Source of the DNA: Prescottella equi
GTDB taxonomy: Bacteria > Actinomycetota > Actinomycetes > Mycobacteriales > Mycobacteriaceae
Length of the DNA stretch: 64,000 nucleotides
Reading direction: 5' to 3'
Assembly: GCF_002094305.1 (NCBI RefSeq)
Contig: NZ_LWTX01000005.1
Location: 124,001-188,000 of the forward strand
Position numbers and translations under genes: made by a program. Every line of letters begins with the position of its first letter. Position 1 is the first letter of the stretch. This document shows, one piece after another, positions 51,713-60,792 of this stretch. The notes under the pieces are model-generated. The model ran no database searches. It saw nothing but the letters and a program-made list of their open reading frames with translations, and had not been told where the DNA came from.

Positions 51713-53635
51713 ATGGCGACCACTGCGGATCATCTGCGAAGCACCCTCGACGGCCGATGGGCGGAGGTGCGCGAGAAGGCCCGGATCGACCTGTCGACGG
51801 ACGAGTTCCGGCCGCACTACACCCCCGACATCGCGCAGGCTCGGGCGAAGACACTCGAACAGATGCGGGTCCTCGCGACCGGCGGCTTCGTCGACCGAGG
51901 CTTCGGCGTCGAGATCGGTAGCGGCGCGGACCCGGGCGCGGCGGTGACCGCCATCGAGATGCTCGCGATGTCGGATCTGTCGCTCATGGTGAAAGCCGGC
52001 GTGCAGTGGGGTCTGTTCGGCGGCGCGATCGAGAACCTCGGCACCGAGGACCATCACGCCGAGTTCCTGCGCCCGATGATCGACCTCGAGTTACTGGGCT
52101 GCTTCGCGATGACCGAGACCGGGCACGGCAGCGACGTGCAGAGCCTCGAGACCACCGCCACGTACGACGCCGCCACCGACGAGTTCGTGGTCCACTCCCC
52201 CACCCCGTCGTCGCGCAAGGACTACATCGGCGGCGCGGCCGAGCACGCCCGCGTGGCGGCGGTGTTCGCGCAGTTGGTGGTCGGGGACGAGTCGCACGGC
52301 GTGCACTGCCTGCTGGTGCCGATCCGCGACGCCGACGGCAACGACCTGCCCGGGGTGACGACGTCGGACTGCGGCCTCAAGGGCGGTCTGCCCGGAGTCG
52401 ACAACGGGCGCATCATGTTCGACCACGTCCGGGTGCCGCGGACCAACCTGCTGAACCGGTACGGGTCCGTGGACGCCGACGGCGTGTACTCGTCGCCGAT
52501 CGAGAACGAGAACCGCCGCTTCTTCACGATGCTCGGCACGCTCGTGCGCGGGCGGATCACGGTGGGGGGATCGGCGGCCGCAGCGGCGCGGGTCGCCCTC
52601 ACGATCGCCACCCGGTACGCGTTGCAGCGCAAGCAGTTCAGCGCGCCGAGTGGGGACGACGCGACGCCGGATTCCGAGGTGCCGATCATGGACTACCTGG
52701 TCCACCAGCAACGCCTGCTCCCGCACATCGCCCGCGCCTACGCACTCGGGTTCGCGCAGAACGAACTCGTCGCGAAGATGCACGACATCCAGACCGCCGA
52801 CGAGGTCGACTCCGCCGAGCAGCGCGAACTCGAGTCGCGGGCCGCGGGGCTCAAGGCCGCGAACACGTGGCACGCCACGCGGGCGATCCAGGAGTGCCGG
52901 GAGGCGTGCGGCGGTGCCGGTTATCTCGCCGAGAACCGCCTCACGGCCCTCAAGGCCGACACGGACGTGTTCACCACCTTCGAGGGCGACAACACGGTGC
53001 TCACCCAGCTGGTCGCGAAGGAGCTGCTCACCAAGTACGCCGACGAGGTGCGCGGGATGAGCCCCGTCGAGTGGATGGCGTTCGCCGCCAGCGCTTTCGG
53101 TGACGCGGTCCGCTCTCGCACGGCAGCGCAGCAGATCATCCAGACGATTCTCGACACCCGCCAGGACAACGAGGAGGACGGCAGCCTCTTCAACCGCGGC
53201 ACCCAGTTGACGATGTTCGAGGACCGCGAGGAGTATCTGCTCGCGACCGCCGCGCGGCGCCTGCAGGCGGCCCGCAAGCGTGAGGACGACCCCTTCGACG
53301 CCTTCAACTTCGTGCAGGACCATGTGCTGCACGCGGCCCGCGCCCACATCGACCGGGTGGTGCTCGAGGCGTTCATCGCGGGCATCGACGAGTGCGAGGA
53401 CGAGGCCGCGCGCGACCTGCTGAGCGAACTGTGCGACCTGTTCGCGCTCACCGTGATCGACGACGACAAGGCGTGGTTCATGGAGCATCGCCTGCTCTCC
53501 GTCGAACGCGCCAAGGCGGTCCGCCGCGGCATCAACGAACGCTGCCGGACGCTGCGCCCGCACGCGGCCACCCTCGTCGACGGCCTCGGTGTGCCCGACG
53601 CCCTCGCGGGCGCCGCCATGCTCGACGGTCAGTAG
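51713..53635 (+). CDS. Acyl-CoA oxidase/dehydrogenase family protein
   Basis: A 640-residue acyl-CoA dehydrogenase-fold protein of the long acyl-CoA oxidase type. F-A-M-T-E-T-G-H-G-S-D near residue 130 is the FAD/substrate signature; G-R-I-T-V-G-G-S near 281 and the E-C-R-E-A-C-G-G-A-G-Y segment near 390 match ACOX domains, followed by a helical C-terminal domain. It catalyses alpha,beta-desaturation of acyl-CoA. The ATG at 51713 starts the protein-like region. Its 3' end overlaps the convergent methyltransferase by 7 bp. Confidence 0.87.
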   Translation: MATTADHLRSTLDGRWAEVREKARIDLSTDEFRPHYTPDIAQARAKTLEQMRVLATGGFVDRGFGVEIGSGADPGAAVTAIEMLAMSDLSLMVKAGVQWGLFGGAIENLGTEDHHAEFLRPMIDLELLGCFAMTETGHGSDVQSLETTATYDAATDEFVVHSPTPSSRKDYIGGAAEHARVAAVFAQLVVGDESHGVHCLLVPIRDADGNDLPGVTTSDCGLKGGLPGVDNGRIMFDHVRVPRTNLLNRYGSVDADGVYSSPIENENRRFFTMLGTLVRGRITVGGSAAAAARVALTIATRYALQRKQFSAPSGDDATPDSEVPIMDYLVHQQRLLPHIARAYALGFAQNELVAKMHDIQTADEVDSAEQRELESRAAGLKAANTWHATRAIQECREACGGAGYLAENRLTALKADTDVFTTFEGDNTVLTQLVAKELLTKYADEVRGMSPVEWMAFAASAFGDAVRSRTAAQQIIQTILDTRQDNEEDGSLFNRGTQLTMFEDREEYLLATAARRLQAARKREDDPFDAFNFVQDHVLHAARAHIDRVVLEAFIAGIDECEDEAARDLLSELCDLFALTVIDDDKAWFMEHRLLSVERAKAVRRGINERCRTLRPHAATLVDGLGVPDALAGAAMLDGQ

Positions 53636-54435
53636 TCGGCCGGCCGGATTCCCACGACCACGGTGGCGTCCAGCTCGTCTGAATGGACGATCTGCGCGAG
53701 AAGTACTGCGCGCGTGAATATCCCGACCGAGCTGGACGCCTGGTGGATGCTGGTCTCCACCAGCAGACGCCCGCCGGGGCTCAGCCAGCGCGGCGCCGCT
53801 TCCGCGACGGCCCGCTGAACGTCGAGGCCGTCGGGGCCGCCGTCCAGCGCCGCACGCGGTTCGTGATCGCGCGCCTCCGGCGGCATCAGCGCGATCGCAT
53901 CGCTGGGCACGTACGGGACGTTGGCGACCACGACGTCGACGCGCCCCCGCAGTTCCTCGGGCAGTGCGTCGAACAGGTCTCCCTCGTGCACGTGCCCGCC
54001 GACCGGTTCCACGTTGCGGCGCGCGCACCTGACGGCGACGGGATCGAGGTCGGCGGAATGGAGTTCGACACCGGGTGAATCGGCAGCGATCGCGACTCCC
54101 AGCGCGCCGGACCCGCAGCACAGGTCGACGACGACGTCACCCTGATCCACCAGTGCCGCAGCCTCTTGCACCAGAAGTTCGGTCCGTCGACGCGGCACGA
54201 ACACGCCCTGTTCGATGTCGATTCGCCGGCCGCAGAACTCGACCCAACCGAGGACGTGCTCGAGGGGCACACCGGCGGAGCGACGTTCGACCATCCGAGC
54301 CAGGTCTCCGGCGCGCGCCGCTTCCGCGACCAGAAGGCGCGCCTCGTCTTCGGCGAACACGCATCCGGCCGCGCGCAGCGTCGCAACGACCGTCGCCGGC
54401 GCGAGATGCGGAAGGTCGGGTTCAGGAGTTCGCAC
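53629..54435 (-). CDS. PrmC-related putative N5-glutamine methyltransferase
   Basis: A 268-residue class I methyltransferase resembling PrmC. The SAM motif V-V-D-L-C-C-G-S-G-A-L-G is near residue 101, and the catalytic tetrapeptide is N-V-P-Y instead of the usual N-P-P-Y. This variant matches what I recall of the separate PrmC-related family (TIGR03704). It may modify a glutamine in a protein other than a release factor. Upstream, a short three-copy repeat separates it from the cyclase gene. Confidence 0.8.
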   Translation of the reverse strand: MRTPEPDLPHLAPATVVATLRAAGCVFAEDEARLLVAEAARAGDLARMVERRSAGVPLEHVLGWVEFCGRRIDIEQGVFVPRRRTELLVQEAAALVDQGDVVVDLCCGSGALGVAIAADSPGVELHSADLDPVAVRCARRNVEPVGGHVHEGDLFDALPEELRGRVDVVVANVPYVPSDAIALMPPEARDHEPRAALDGGPDGLDVQRAVAEAAPRWLSPGGRLLVETSIHQASSSVGIFTRAVLLAQIVHSDELDATVVVGIRPADY

Positions 54436-54546
54436 GAAACGCCTTTCGAGATACCGAAGAGGCTCGTCCGGCGAGACTACCGCGGCTCGCGGCGCTTCTC
54501 CCTACGATTCGGCCCAGCCCGGCCCGCCTCGACCCACCCCTCCCGT

Positions 54547-54669
54547 CCCGCGTTTTGCGCACTTATCGCGGGTTCCCGGGCGCAGGTTCCCGCGTTTCGC
54601 GCACTTGTCGCGGGATTCCGGGCGCAGGTCCCGCGTTTTGCGCACTTATCGCGGGCTTCCGGGCGGGGT
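54547..54669. repeat. Three-copy 40-42-bp tandem repeat
   Basis: Units at 54547-54588, 54589-54629 and 54630-54669 share CCCGCGTTTTGCGCACTTAT, then CGCGGG and TTCCGGGCG. Each unit carries CCCGCG...CGCGGG inverted arms and differs from the others by a few bases. It lies in the divergence-free gap between the 5' end of the PrmC-like gene and the 3' end of the cyclase gene. Confidence 0.9.
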
Positions 54670-54696
54670 GAGCTACCGGGCCTGCTGCCCGTCCGG

Positions 54697-55590
54697 TCAG
54701 TCCACGAACGCCAGCACCCGGCACGGCCCGCCGGATCCGCCGCGATGCTTGGGCGCCCCGACCACCACGGTCGCCCCTGCCGGCGGCAGCGCGGACAGGT
54801 TCGCGAGGGATTCGATGCCGTACTTGCCCGCGCCGAGGGCCGCCACGTGGGCGCCGTAGGTGCGGCTGCGCGCGGCGTCCAGGCTCAGTGTGTCGACGCC
54901 GATCGCCACGATGTCGCGTTCCTCGACGAGGAAGGAGACCGCGTCGGGGTCGAATCCCGGCGAGTGCGGGGTCCCGGTCGCATCCAGGCCCACGTACTTG
55001 CGCGGGTTGGCGACATGCGCCGCCCAACCGGAGTTCATCGCAATCAGTGATCGGGCGGGCAGCCGCCCGTGTGCGCGTTCCCACGCCTCGATGTCGGCAA
55101 CCGTCAGCACCGCGTCAGCGTCGGTGCGGGCTCGCTCGGAGATGTCCACGACGGCGATGGGCGCGACGAAGTCCTCGATCGGTAGTTCCTCGACCGTGCG
55201 ACCGCCCACGATTTTGTGGGCGGGCGCGTCGATGTGGGTTCCGACGTGTTCGCAGTACGAGACGCGGTTGACGTGGAACTCGCCGCGCGCCGGGCCGGAC
55301 GATCCACCCAGTACACCTGCGACGGAGCCGAGCGGGCTCGGATCGATCACGACGACCGGTGCCATCGTGAAGGCCTCGCTCCCCGGCCACACCGGGAAAT
55401 CGGGAGTGAGAGTATGCGTGAGATCGACCACCGAGCGCGCCCGGATCGAGATCGCAGGCTCTGCGGGCGTGGCCACAGCGGCGCGCGGAGCCAGTACCCC
55501 GCCCAGTGCCGCCAGGCCTGCGGCGCCCAGGAGTCCCCGTCGGGTCACCCTCGGCCCGCCCTCCCCGATCGTCCGGTGCACATGCGTCAT
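54697..55590 (-). CDS. Tat-exported cyclase-family hydrolase
   Basis: A 297-residue member of the PF04199 cyclase family, which includes kynurenine formamidases. The metal-binding motif H-V-G-T-H-I-D-A-P-A-H (H-x-G-T-H-x-D-x-P-x-H) is near residue 115. A twin-arginine signal T-R-R-G-L-L-G-A near residue 16 is followed by a hydrophobic core and A-V-A-T. ATG at 55590 is preferred; the frame is open to 55608. Substrate unknown. Confidence 0.85.
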   Translation of the reverse strand: MTHVHRTIGEGGPRVTRRGLLGAAGLAALGGVLAPRAAVATPAEPAISIRARSVVDLTHTLTPDFPVWPGSEAFTMAPVVVIDPSPLGSVAGVLGGSSGPARGEFHVNRVSYCEHVGTHIDAPAHKIVGGRTVEELPIEDFVAPIAVVDISERARTDADAVLTVADIEAWERAHGRLPARSLIAMNSGWAAHVANPRKYVGLDATGTPHSPGFDPDAVSFLVEERDIVAIGVDTLSLDAARSRTYGAHVAALGAGKYGIESLANLSALPPAGATVVVGAPKHRGGSGGPCRVLAFVD

Positions 55591-55620
55591 CACCTCGGGA
55601 GCACACACGACCTACTGCTC

Positions 55621-56790
55621 CTACGACGTGGTGGGAGCGACGCGGAGCACCTTGTCGCCGGTGCCGTTGTCGGTGGTCACGAGCAGGCTGCCGTCGGGCA
55701 TCCGGGTGGCCGACCGGAGGCGCCCCTGATCGGTGAGCACGGAGTCCGTCTCCGTCACCGCTGTTCCGTCCGCGGTCAGCTTCAACAGCAGCATCTCCCG
55801 GCCCTGCTGGGTGGTCACGGCCAGTGCGCCGTCCCACTCCCCCCATGCGGCGCCGGAGACGAAGGTGCCGCCCGGGGTGGCGAGAGTGGGCGCGCCCGAA
55901 CTCCACACCGCGGCGACCGCGCCGGGAACACGGACCGGATCGGTCATCGGAACGCTCTCGTCGTAGATGAACGGCGCCCGATCGGGTCGATAGCCGTAAT
56001 TGTTTCCGGCATCGAGCAGGTTCACTTCGTCGTCCCGGCTGGTGCCCTGCTCGATGCCGTAGATACGCCCGGTGCCCGGCTGCAAGGCCAGGCCCTGCAC
56101 GTTCCGATGCCCGAGCGTGAAGACCGGACTGTCCGGGAACGGGTTCCCCGCCGCGGGTGAGCCGTCGGCGTCGACGTGCAACACCTTGCCGCCCAGCGAG
56201 TTCCGATCCTGCGGGACCGTGGGGCTCGCAGTGTCCCCCGTGCCGATGTAGAGCGTGCCGTCCGGATGCGCGAGGATTCGGCATCCGCCGTGGCGACCGC
56301 CCGCACCGGTCGGAATCCCCGTGAGAACAACCCCGGTGCGGGTCAGCGTCGTCCACTCCGGGTCTGCCGTCCACGACACGACGCGGATGTCGGTGCCGGC
56401 GTCCGCGCTCCCGAGCGAACCGGCCCCGAGCGAACCCCCGCCCGCTTGCCGGTGTCCCTGACACGTGTAGACGGTGCGACTCGTCGCGAAATCCGAGGCG
56501 AGCGCGATACCCATCAGCCCGGTCTCGCCCTCCGCGTACAGGTCCGACAGGTCCGCGGTCATCTCCCCGACGGTGCCGTCGGGACGCTTGACGACGAAGC
56601 GTCCGGCACGTTCACCTGTGAGGATCGCGCCGTCGGGCGCGACCACTACGTCCCAGGGCTTCGCGAGGCCGTCCATCACCGTGGTGACCTGAAGTGGCGG
56701 CGCCGGTTCGGCACACGCTGTCGGCGCGACCCCGATTCCGATGATCGCTGCCGCGACGGCAGCTCCTGCTCCGAGCGTCGACCTGCGCAC
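55621..56790 (-). CDS. Exported PQQ-dependent sugar dehydrogenase-like protein
   Basis: A 389-residue six-bladed beta-propeller of the glucose/sorbosone dehydrogenase family (PF07995): G-L-A-K-P-W-D-V-V-V-A-P-D-G near the N-terminus, G-H-R-N-V-Q-G-L-A-L near 225 and N-Y-G-Y-R-P-D near 263. A signal peptide covers the first 27 or so residues and contains a Cys at T-A-C-A-E. The GTG at 56790 has GGGAGGGG upstream. Whether PQQ is available is unknown. Confidence 0.85.
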   Translation of the reverse strand: MRRSTLGAGAAVAAAIIGIGVAPTACAEPAPPLQVTTVMDGLAKPWDVVVAPDGAILTGERAGRFVVKRPDGTVGEMTADLSDLYAEGETGLMGIALASDFATSRTVYTCQGHRQAGGGSLGAGSLGSADAGTDIRVVSWTADPEWTTLTRTGVVLTGIPTGAGGRHGGCRILAHPDGTLYIGTGDTASPTVPQDRNSLGGKVLHVDADGSPAAGNPFPDSPVFTLGHRNVQGLALQPGTGRIYGIEQGTSRDDEVNLLDAGNNYGYRPDRAPFIYDESVPMTDPVRVPGAVAAVWSSGAPTLATPGGTFVSGAAWGEWDGALAVTTQQGREMLLLKLTADGTAVTETDSVLTDQGRLRSATRMPDGSLLVTTDNGTGDKVLRVAPTTS

Positions 56791-56901
56791 GAAAGACCCC
56801 TCCCTGTCTGCCGGTGATGTGCTGCTCACCCTACGCGGAGTAACCGACGAGTCGGTCCGAAGCCGGCAGACGATCCGACGGCGGCCGCAACGAGCGGGCG
56901 A

Positions 56902-57372
56902 TCAGGAACAGGCGGCCACAGCCATGTCGAGGATGCGCGAGGCCTGCTCGTCGGACGGAACCGTCGTGCCGTTGGCCGCGAGACCCTTGACCGCTTCCTT
57001 CAATTCGTCGTCGGTCGCACCCTTCTCGCGGAGCGCGCACGTGTCCTCGGTGATCGCCTTGATCGAGTCGTCGTCGCGATCGGTCGCCAGGTCCGAATAC
57101 GAGGCACGGAAGGTGGCGACGAACGCCGCCTGCTTGGCACTGTCGACGGCGTCACCGGCCTGGGAGGCCACGCTGGACGCAGCACTCGACGCCGAGCTCG
57201 CCATCTCGGAAGCCTTGTCTCCGAGGTCGTCCGACGCCGACGAGGCGGTCGTCGTGGCCGACGCCGTCACCGATGCGTCGGTCGAGTCGTTGTCGTCGTT
57301 GCTGCACGCTGTGGCGAAACCGACTGTGGCAGCGGCGATCATGATTGCGGAGGCGATCCTGTTCCTGTTCAT
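56902..57372 (-). CDS. Ser/Ala-rich lipoprotein
   Basis: A 156-residue exported lipoprotein with lipobox A-T-A-C (mature Cys at residue 23). An Asp/Ser/Thr/Ala low-complexity linker (about 25-85) is followed by a folded-looking C-terminal region with D-T-C-A-L-R-E near residue 112 and C-terminal A-A-C-S, so a disulfide is possible. ATG at 57372. Family not recognised. Confidence 0.8.
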   Translation of the reverse strand: MNRNRIASAIMIAAATVGFATACSNDDNDSTDASVTASATTTASSASDDLGDKASEMASSASSAASSVASQAGDAVDSAKQAAFVATFRASYSDLATDRDDDSIKAITEDTCALREKGATDDELKEAVKGLAANGTTVPSDEQASRILDMAVAACS

Positions 57373-57480
57373 GACGTCGAGTCTCGCACCGCTGGGGCAT
57401 TTCTGCCGGGCAACGGACCCCGACGCTCGATCGACCCGTAACAGTCTGCACCGCAACCAATTCCGAAAACGGCCGAACGT

Positions 57481-57714
57481 TCAGCGGGAGGGCAGCAGGA
57501 GTGCCGACGCTGCGACGACAAGGGCGGTGAGCGCGACGACGGTGACGGCTTCGAGGACCGAGCGCCCCAGCAGCATCGTCACGGCGCCGGGCACCACCGA
57601 CGCGGCCACACCGAGCAGCCAGCCCGGCGTGGACGCCGGATCCTCGTCCGTGGCCGAGTCCTCGGCCCACGACAGCCCACGACTCGCGGCGACCTGCGTT
57701 CTCACCGAACTCAT
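57481..57714 (-). CDS. Small two-helix membrane protein
   Basis: A 77-residue protein with a polar N-terminus (about 30 residues) and two hydrophobic helices with G-W-L-L-G-V-A-A-S-V-V-P-G and V-V-A-L-T-A-L-V-V-A-A-S. The ATG at 57714 has GGGAGG upstream. It lies 125 bp downstream of copA on the same strand and could be its last operon member. Function unknown. Confidence 0.72.
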   Translation of the reverse strand: MSSVRTQVAASRGLSWAEDSATDEDPASTPGWLLGVAASVVPGAVTMLLGRSVLEAVTVVALTALVVAASALLLPSR

Positions 57715-57839
57715 CGGCGGCAACCTCCCGAACGGACGACGACGGTCCCTGGCGACCACTGCGGTCCGGGACCCTGCACAGGTTCGGTACCCACTGCCGA
57801 CCGGTTCCATACCTGTGATGTCGTCCGGACCGGTCTCGG

Positions 57840-60008
57840 TCAGCGGAAACGCCGCAACCGCAGACTGTTGCCGACGACGAACAGCGACGACAGCGCCATT
57901 GCCAGGCCTGCGATCATCGGGTTGAGCAGTCCCGTCGCCGCCAACGGGATCGCCGCGACGTTGTAGGCGAACGCCCAGAACAGGTTTCCCTTGATGGTGG
58001 CGAGTGTGCGCCGAGACAACCGGATGGCGTCGGGCACCGACCGCAGGTCGCCGCGCACGAGTGTCAGGTCGCTCGCCTCGATCGCCGCATCGGTGCCCGT
58101 ACCCATCGCGATCCCGACGTCTGCAGTGGCGAGCGCTGCGGCATCGTTGACGCCGTCGCCGACCATCGCCACGGCGCCGTCCTCGCGCAGTCGGGCGATC
58201 GTCGCCGCCTTCCGGTCGGGCAGCACCTCGGCGATCACCCGGTCGATGCCGACCTCACGCGCGACGGCGGTCGCGACGGCCTCGCTGTCGCCGGTCAACA
58301 GGACCGGTGTCATCCCGAGACCGCGGATCTCGCGGATCGCCTCTGCGCTGGTGGGCTTGACGGCGTCGGCGACCACCAGCGCGCCCCGTACCCGGCCGTC
58401 CCACGACACGATCACCGATGTCCGGCCGTCGGGCAGCCGGCTCTGCACCTCCGCGGGAACGGCGCCCTGGGCACGTCCGACACGGACGTCGTGACCGTCG
58501 ACGACACCCTCGACGCCGACACCGGGGCGGTTCACGAATCCGGTGACGGTCAGCGGTGCCGGCACCGCGCGCACGATCGCCTGCGCGACCGGATGCTCCG
58601 ACCCGGATTCGACAGCGGCGGCCAGCGCCAGCACCCTGTCCCGATCCTCCCCCCGTGCCGCGATCACGTCCTCGAACTCCATCCGGCCGGTGGTGACGGT
58701 GCCGGTCTTGTCGAGGACGACGGTCTCGATGCGTCGGGTCTGCTCGAGCACCTCGGGGCCCTTGACGATGATTCCCATCTGGGCGCCGCGCCCGGTGCCG
58801 ACGAGCAGCGCGGTGGGTGTCGCCAGACCGAGCGCGCACGGGCACGCGACGATCAGGACCGCGACCGCGGCGGTGAACGCCTCGGTGGCCTGATGTCCGA
58901 GGAGCAGCCACACCGTGAGGGTCGCCGCCGCGACGGTCAGCACTACCGGCACGAACACCGCCGAGACCCGGTCCGCGAGACGCTGCGCGTGCGCCTTGCC
59001 GCTCTGCGCCTCGGTCACCAGTTTCGCGATGTGCGCCAATCGGGTGTCGGATCCGACGCGGTCGGCCCGCACCGTGAGCAGGCCGTCGTTGTCGAGCGTG
59101 CCCCCGACGACGGTGTCGCCTTCGCCGACCTCGACGGGTACGGACTCGCCCGTGAGCATCGAGGTGTCGACGGCCGCGCGACCGCGCACGACTTGCCCGT
59201 CGGTGGCGATCTTCTCCCCCGGCCGCACCACGAACTCGTCGCCGACCCGCAACGCCGACACCGGAATCCGCTGTTCGACGCCGTCGCGCAGCACCGACAC
59301 GTCCTTGGCGCCCACCTCGAGCAGGGCGCGCAGCGCGGCTCCGGAACGACGTTTGGCCCGCGACTCGGCGTACCTGCCGGCGAGCAGGAAGGTGGTGACC
59401 CCGGCGGCGACCTCGAGGTAGATCTGTCCGGAGGGATCGTGCGCGCCGGGCCGGAACGTGAACGCGTGCGTCATCCCGATGCGCCCGGCGGTACCGAACA
59501 CCAGCGCCCACGTCGACCATCCGTACGCGGCGAGCGTGCCGAGCGAGACGAGGGTGTCCATCGTCGCCATCCCGTGCCGGGCGGTGACGGCGGCGGCACG
59601 GTGGAACGGGTAGCCGCACCAGAACACGACCACGGTGGTGAGGGCGAACGCGATCCACTGCCAGTAGTCGAACTGCAGCGACGGGATCATCGACACCACG
59701 ACCACCGGCACCGATGCGGCGGCCGCGATCGTGAGCCTGGCCCCGAGGCGGTCGCGACCCTCGTCCGTCTCGGCCGGCTCCTCGGGAGCCGCCACCGCGG
59801 CCGTGTATCCGGTCTTCTCGACGACGTCGATGAGATCCTGCAACGGCATGCCGTCGGGATACTCGACGTGCGCCTGCTCGGTGGCGTAGTTGACGGTGGC
59901 GGTGACCCCGTCGAGTTTGCCGAGCTTGCGCTCGATTCGTGCCGCGCACGACGCGCACGTCATGCCCCCGACGTCGAGTTCGACGGTGCGCGGTGCGGTG
60001 GTGGTCAC
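57840..60008 (-). CDS. copA: CopA-type Cu+-exporting P1B ATPase
   Basis: A 722-residue heavy-metal P-type ATPase. The N-terminal metal domain has G-M-T-C-A-S-C at 15-21; the membrane site is V-A-C-P-C-A-L-G, the phosphorylation site D-K-T-G-T-V, T-G-E-S-V-P the actuator, and M-V-G-D-G-V-N-D-A the hinge. The H-P motif S-E-H-P-V-A is present. The GTG start shares one base with the copZ stop. Exports Cu+ under CsoR control. Confidence 0.95.
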   Translation of the reverse strand: MTTTAPRTVELDVGGMTCASCAARIERKLGKLDGVTATVNYATEQAHVEYPDGMPLQDLIDVVEKTGYTAAVAAPEEPAETDEGRDRLGARLTIAAAASVPVVVVSMIPSLQFDYWQWIAFALTTVVVFWCGYPFHRAAAVTARHGMATMDTLVSLGTLAAYGWSTWALVFGTAGRIGMTHAFTFRPGAHDPSGQIYLEVAAGVTTFLLAGRYAESRAKRRSGAALRALLEVGAKDVSVLRDGVEQRIPVSALRVGDEFVVRPGEKIATDGQVVRGRAAVDTSMLTGESVPVEVGEGDTVVGGTLDNDGLLTVRADRVGSDTRLAHIAKLVTEAQSGKAHAQRLADRVSAVFVPVVLTVAAATLTVWLLLGHQATEAFTAAVAVLIVACPCALGLATPTALLVGTGRGAQMGIIVKGPEVLEQTRRIETVVLDKTGTVTTGRMEFEDVIAARGEDRDRVLALAAAVESGSEHPVAQAIVRAVPAPLTVTGFVNRPGVGVEGVVDGHDVRVGRAQGAVPAEVQSRLPDGRTSVIVSWDGRVRGALVVADAVKPTSAEAIREIRGLGMTPVLLTGDSEAVATAVAREVGIDRVIAEVLPDRKAATIARLREDGAVAMVGDGVNDAAALATADVGIAMGTGTDAAIEASDLTLVRGDLRSVPDAIRLSRRTLATIKGNLFWAFAYNVAAIPLAATGLLNPMIAGLAMALSSLFVVGNSLRLRRFR

Positions 60009-60211
60009 TACAGGACCAGTTCGTAGCCCGCCTCGGTCACTGCCGCGGCGACGGCGATGGTGTCCAGCGGGGACTCGCTCTCCACCACGACCCGGCCGGC
60101 GTCGACGTCCACGTCGACGCTCGTGACTCCGGACAGTTCGCTGATCTCCTCGGTGACCGCGGCCGCGCAGTGCTGACAGGTCATGCCCTTGACGAGGTAC
60201 GTGTGTTCCAT
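60008..60211 (-). CDS. copZ: Copper chaperone CopZ (heavy-metal-associated domain)
   Basis: A 67-residue HMA-domain protein. M-T-C-Q-H-C at 10-15 is the metal-binding site, and the ferredoxin-like pattern ends E-A-G-Y-E-L-V-L. Its stop shares a base with copA, whose N-terminal domain is its natural docking partner. It carries Cu+ to CopA or CsoR. Confidence 0.95.
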   Translation of the reverse strand: MEHTYLVKGMTCQHCAAAVTEEISELSGVTSVDVDVDAGRVVVESESPLDTIAVAAAVTEAGYELVL

Positions 60212-60245
60212 CGAAGACCTCCCGATGTTCAGAATCGCATCGGAC

Positions 60246-60536
60246 TCAGGATCGCACCAGGCGCGCGATGGCGTCGGACGCTTCCTTGACCTTGGCGTCC
60301 GCCTCCGGGCCGCCCTTCTTCGCGGCCTCGACGACGCAACCCGCGAGGTGCGCCTCGAGCAGCTTGAGCGAGACCGACTGCAGAGCAGACGTCGCGGCCG
60401 ACACCTGGGTGAGGACGTCGATGCAGTAGCGGTCGTCCGCGATCATCCGCGAGATGCCCTGCACCTGGCCCTCGATGCGCCGCAGGCGCTTGAGCAGGTC
60501 TTCCTGCTGCGGGCTGTATCCGTTCATGTCAGCCAT
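60246..60536 (-). CDS. csoR: Copper-sensing repressor CsoR
   Basis: A 96-residue all-helical CsoR/RcnR-family repressor. The Cu+ ligands are Cys38 (Y-C-I-D), His63 and Cys67 (H-L-A-G-C). R-L-R-R-I-E-G-Q-V-Q-G-I is the N-terminal signature. The ATG at 60536 follows GGGGG; a second ATG at 60527 is in frame. The operator overlaps its start region, so it should autoregulate csoR-copZ-copA. Confidence 0.95.
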   Translation of the reverse strand: MADMNGYSPQQEDLLKRLRRIEGQVQGISRMIADDRYCIDVLTQVSAATSALQSVSLKLLEAHLAGCVVEAAKKGGPEADAKVKEASDAIARLVRS

Positions 60537-60792
60537 GATACCCCCTACGGGTACTCGCGCGGCGACGACGGCGTGCGACGTCGCACACCAGCAGTCCCGC
60601 CACCAGTACCGCGACGAACGCTGCCGCGATCCAGGGACCCGAATAGTCCGTGGAGGTGAAGGCGGGCCCATCCGGCACGACGGGCGCGAACTCGTGGTCC
60701 GTCACGCCGCGGGCCCAGCACCACACCGCGACGGCGAGCAGCGCGAGGACCCCCACCGACTCTGCGACCGGCACCAGGGCAGCCCGGTTCAC
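60529..60792 (-). CDS. Small membrane protein upstream of csoR
   Basis: An 87-residue protein with two helices (about 12-28 and 54-72) and a basic tail R-R-R-R-R-A-S. Its last codons overlap both the CsoR box and the csoR start (ATGGCTGA), and its start overlaps the preceding membrane gene by 4 bp. Function unknown; it may be co-transcribed with the membrane genes above. Confidence 0.75.
   Translation of the reverse strand: MNRAALVPVAESVGVLALLAVAVWCWARGVTDHEFAPVVPDGPAFTSTDYSGPWIAAAFVAVLVAGLLVCDVARRRRRASTRRGYHG
60538..60553. promoter_or_regulatory. CsoR operator (copper box)
   Basis: ATACCCCCTACGGGTA is a G/C-tract pseudo-palindrome flanked by TA/TA, matching CsoR operators of the form TACCC-N-GGGTA. 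It lies immediately upstream of the csoR start and inside the 3' end of the preceding coding region. Confidence 0.8.

Noticed and set aside
54547-54669. CRISPR array
   Set aside because: The units are directly adjacent with no unique spacers, there are only three, and no cas genes are present.
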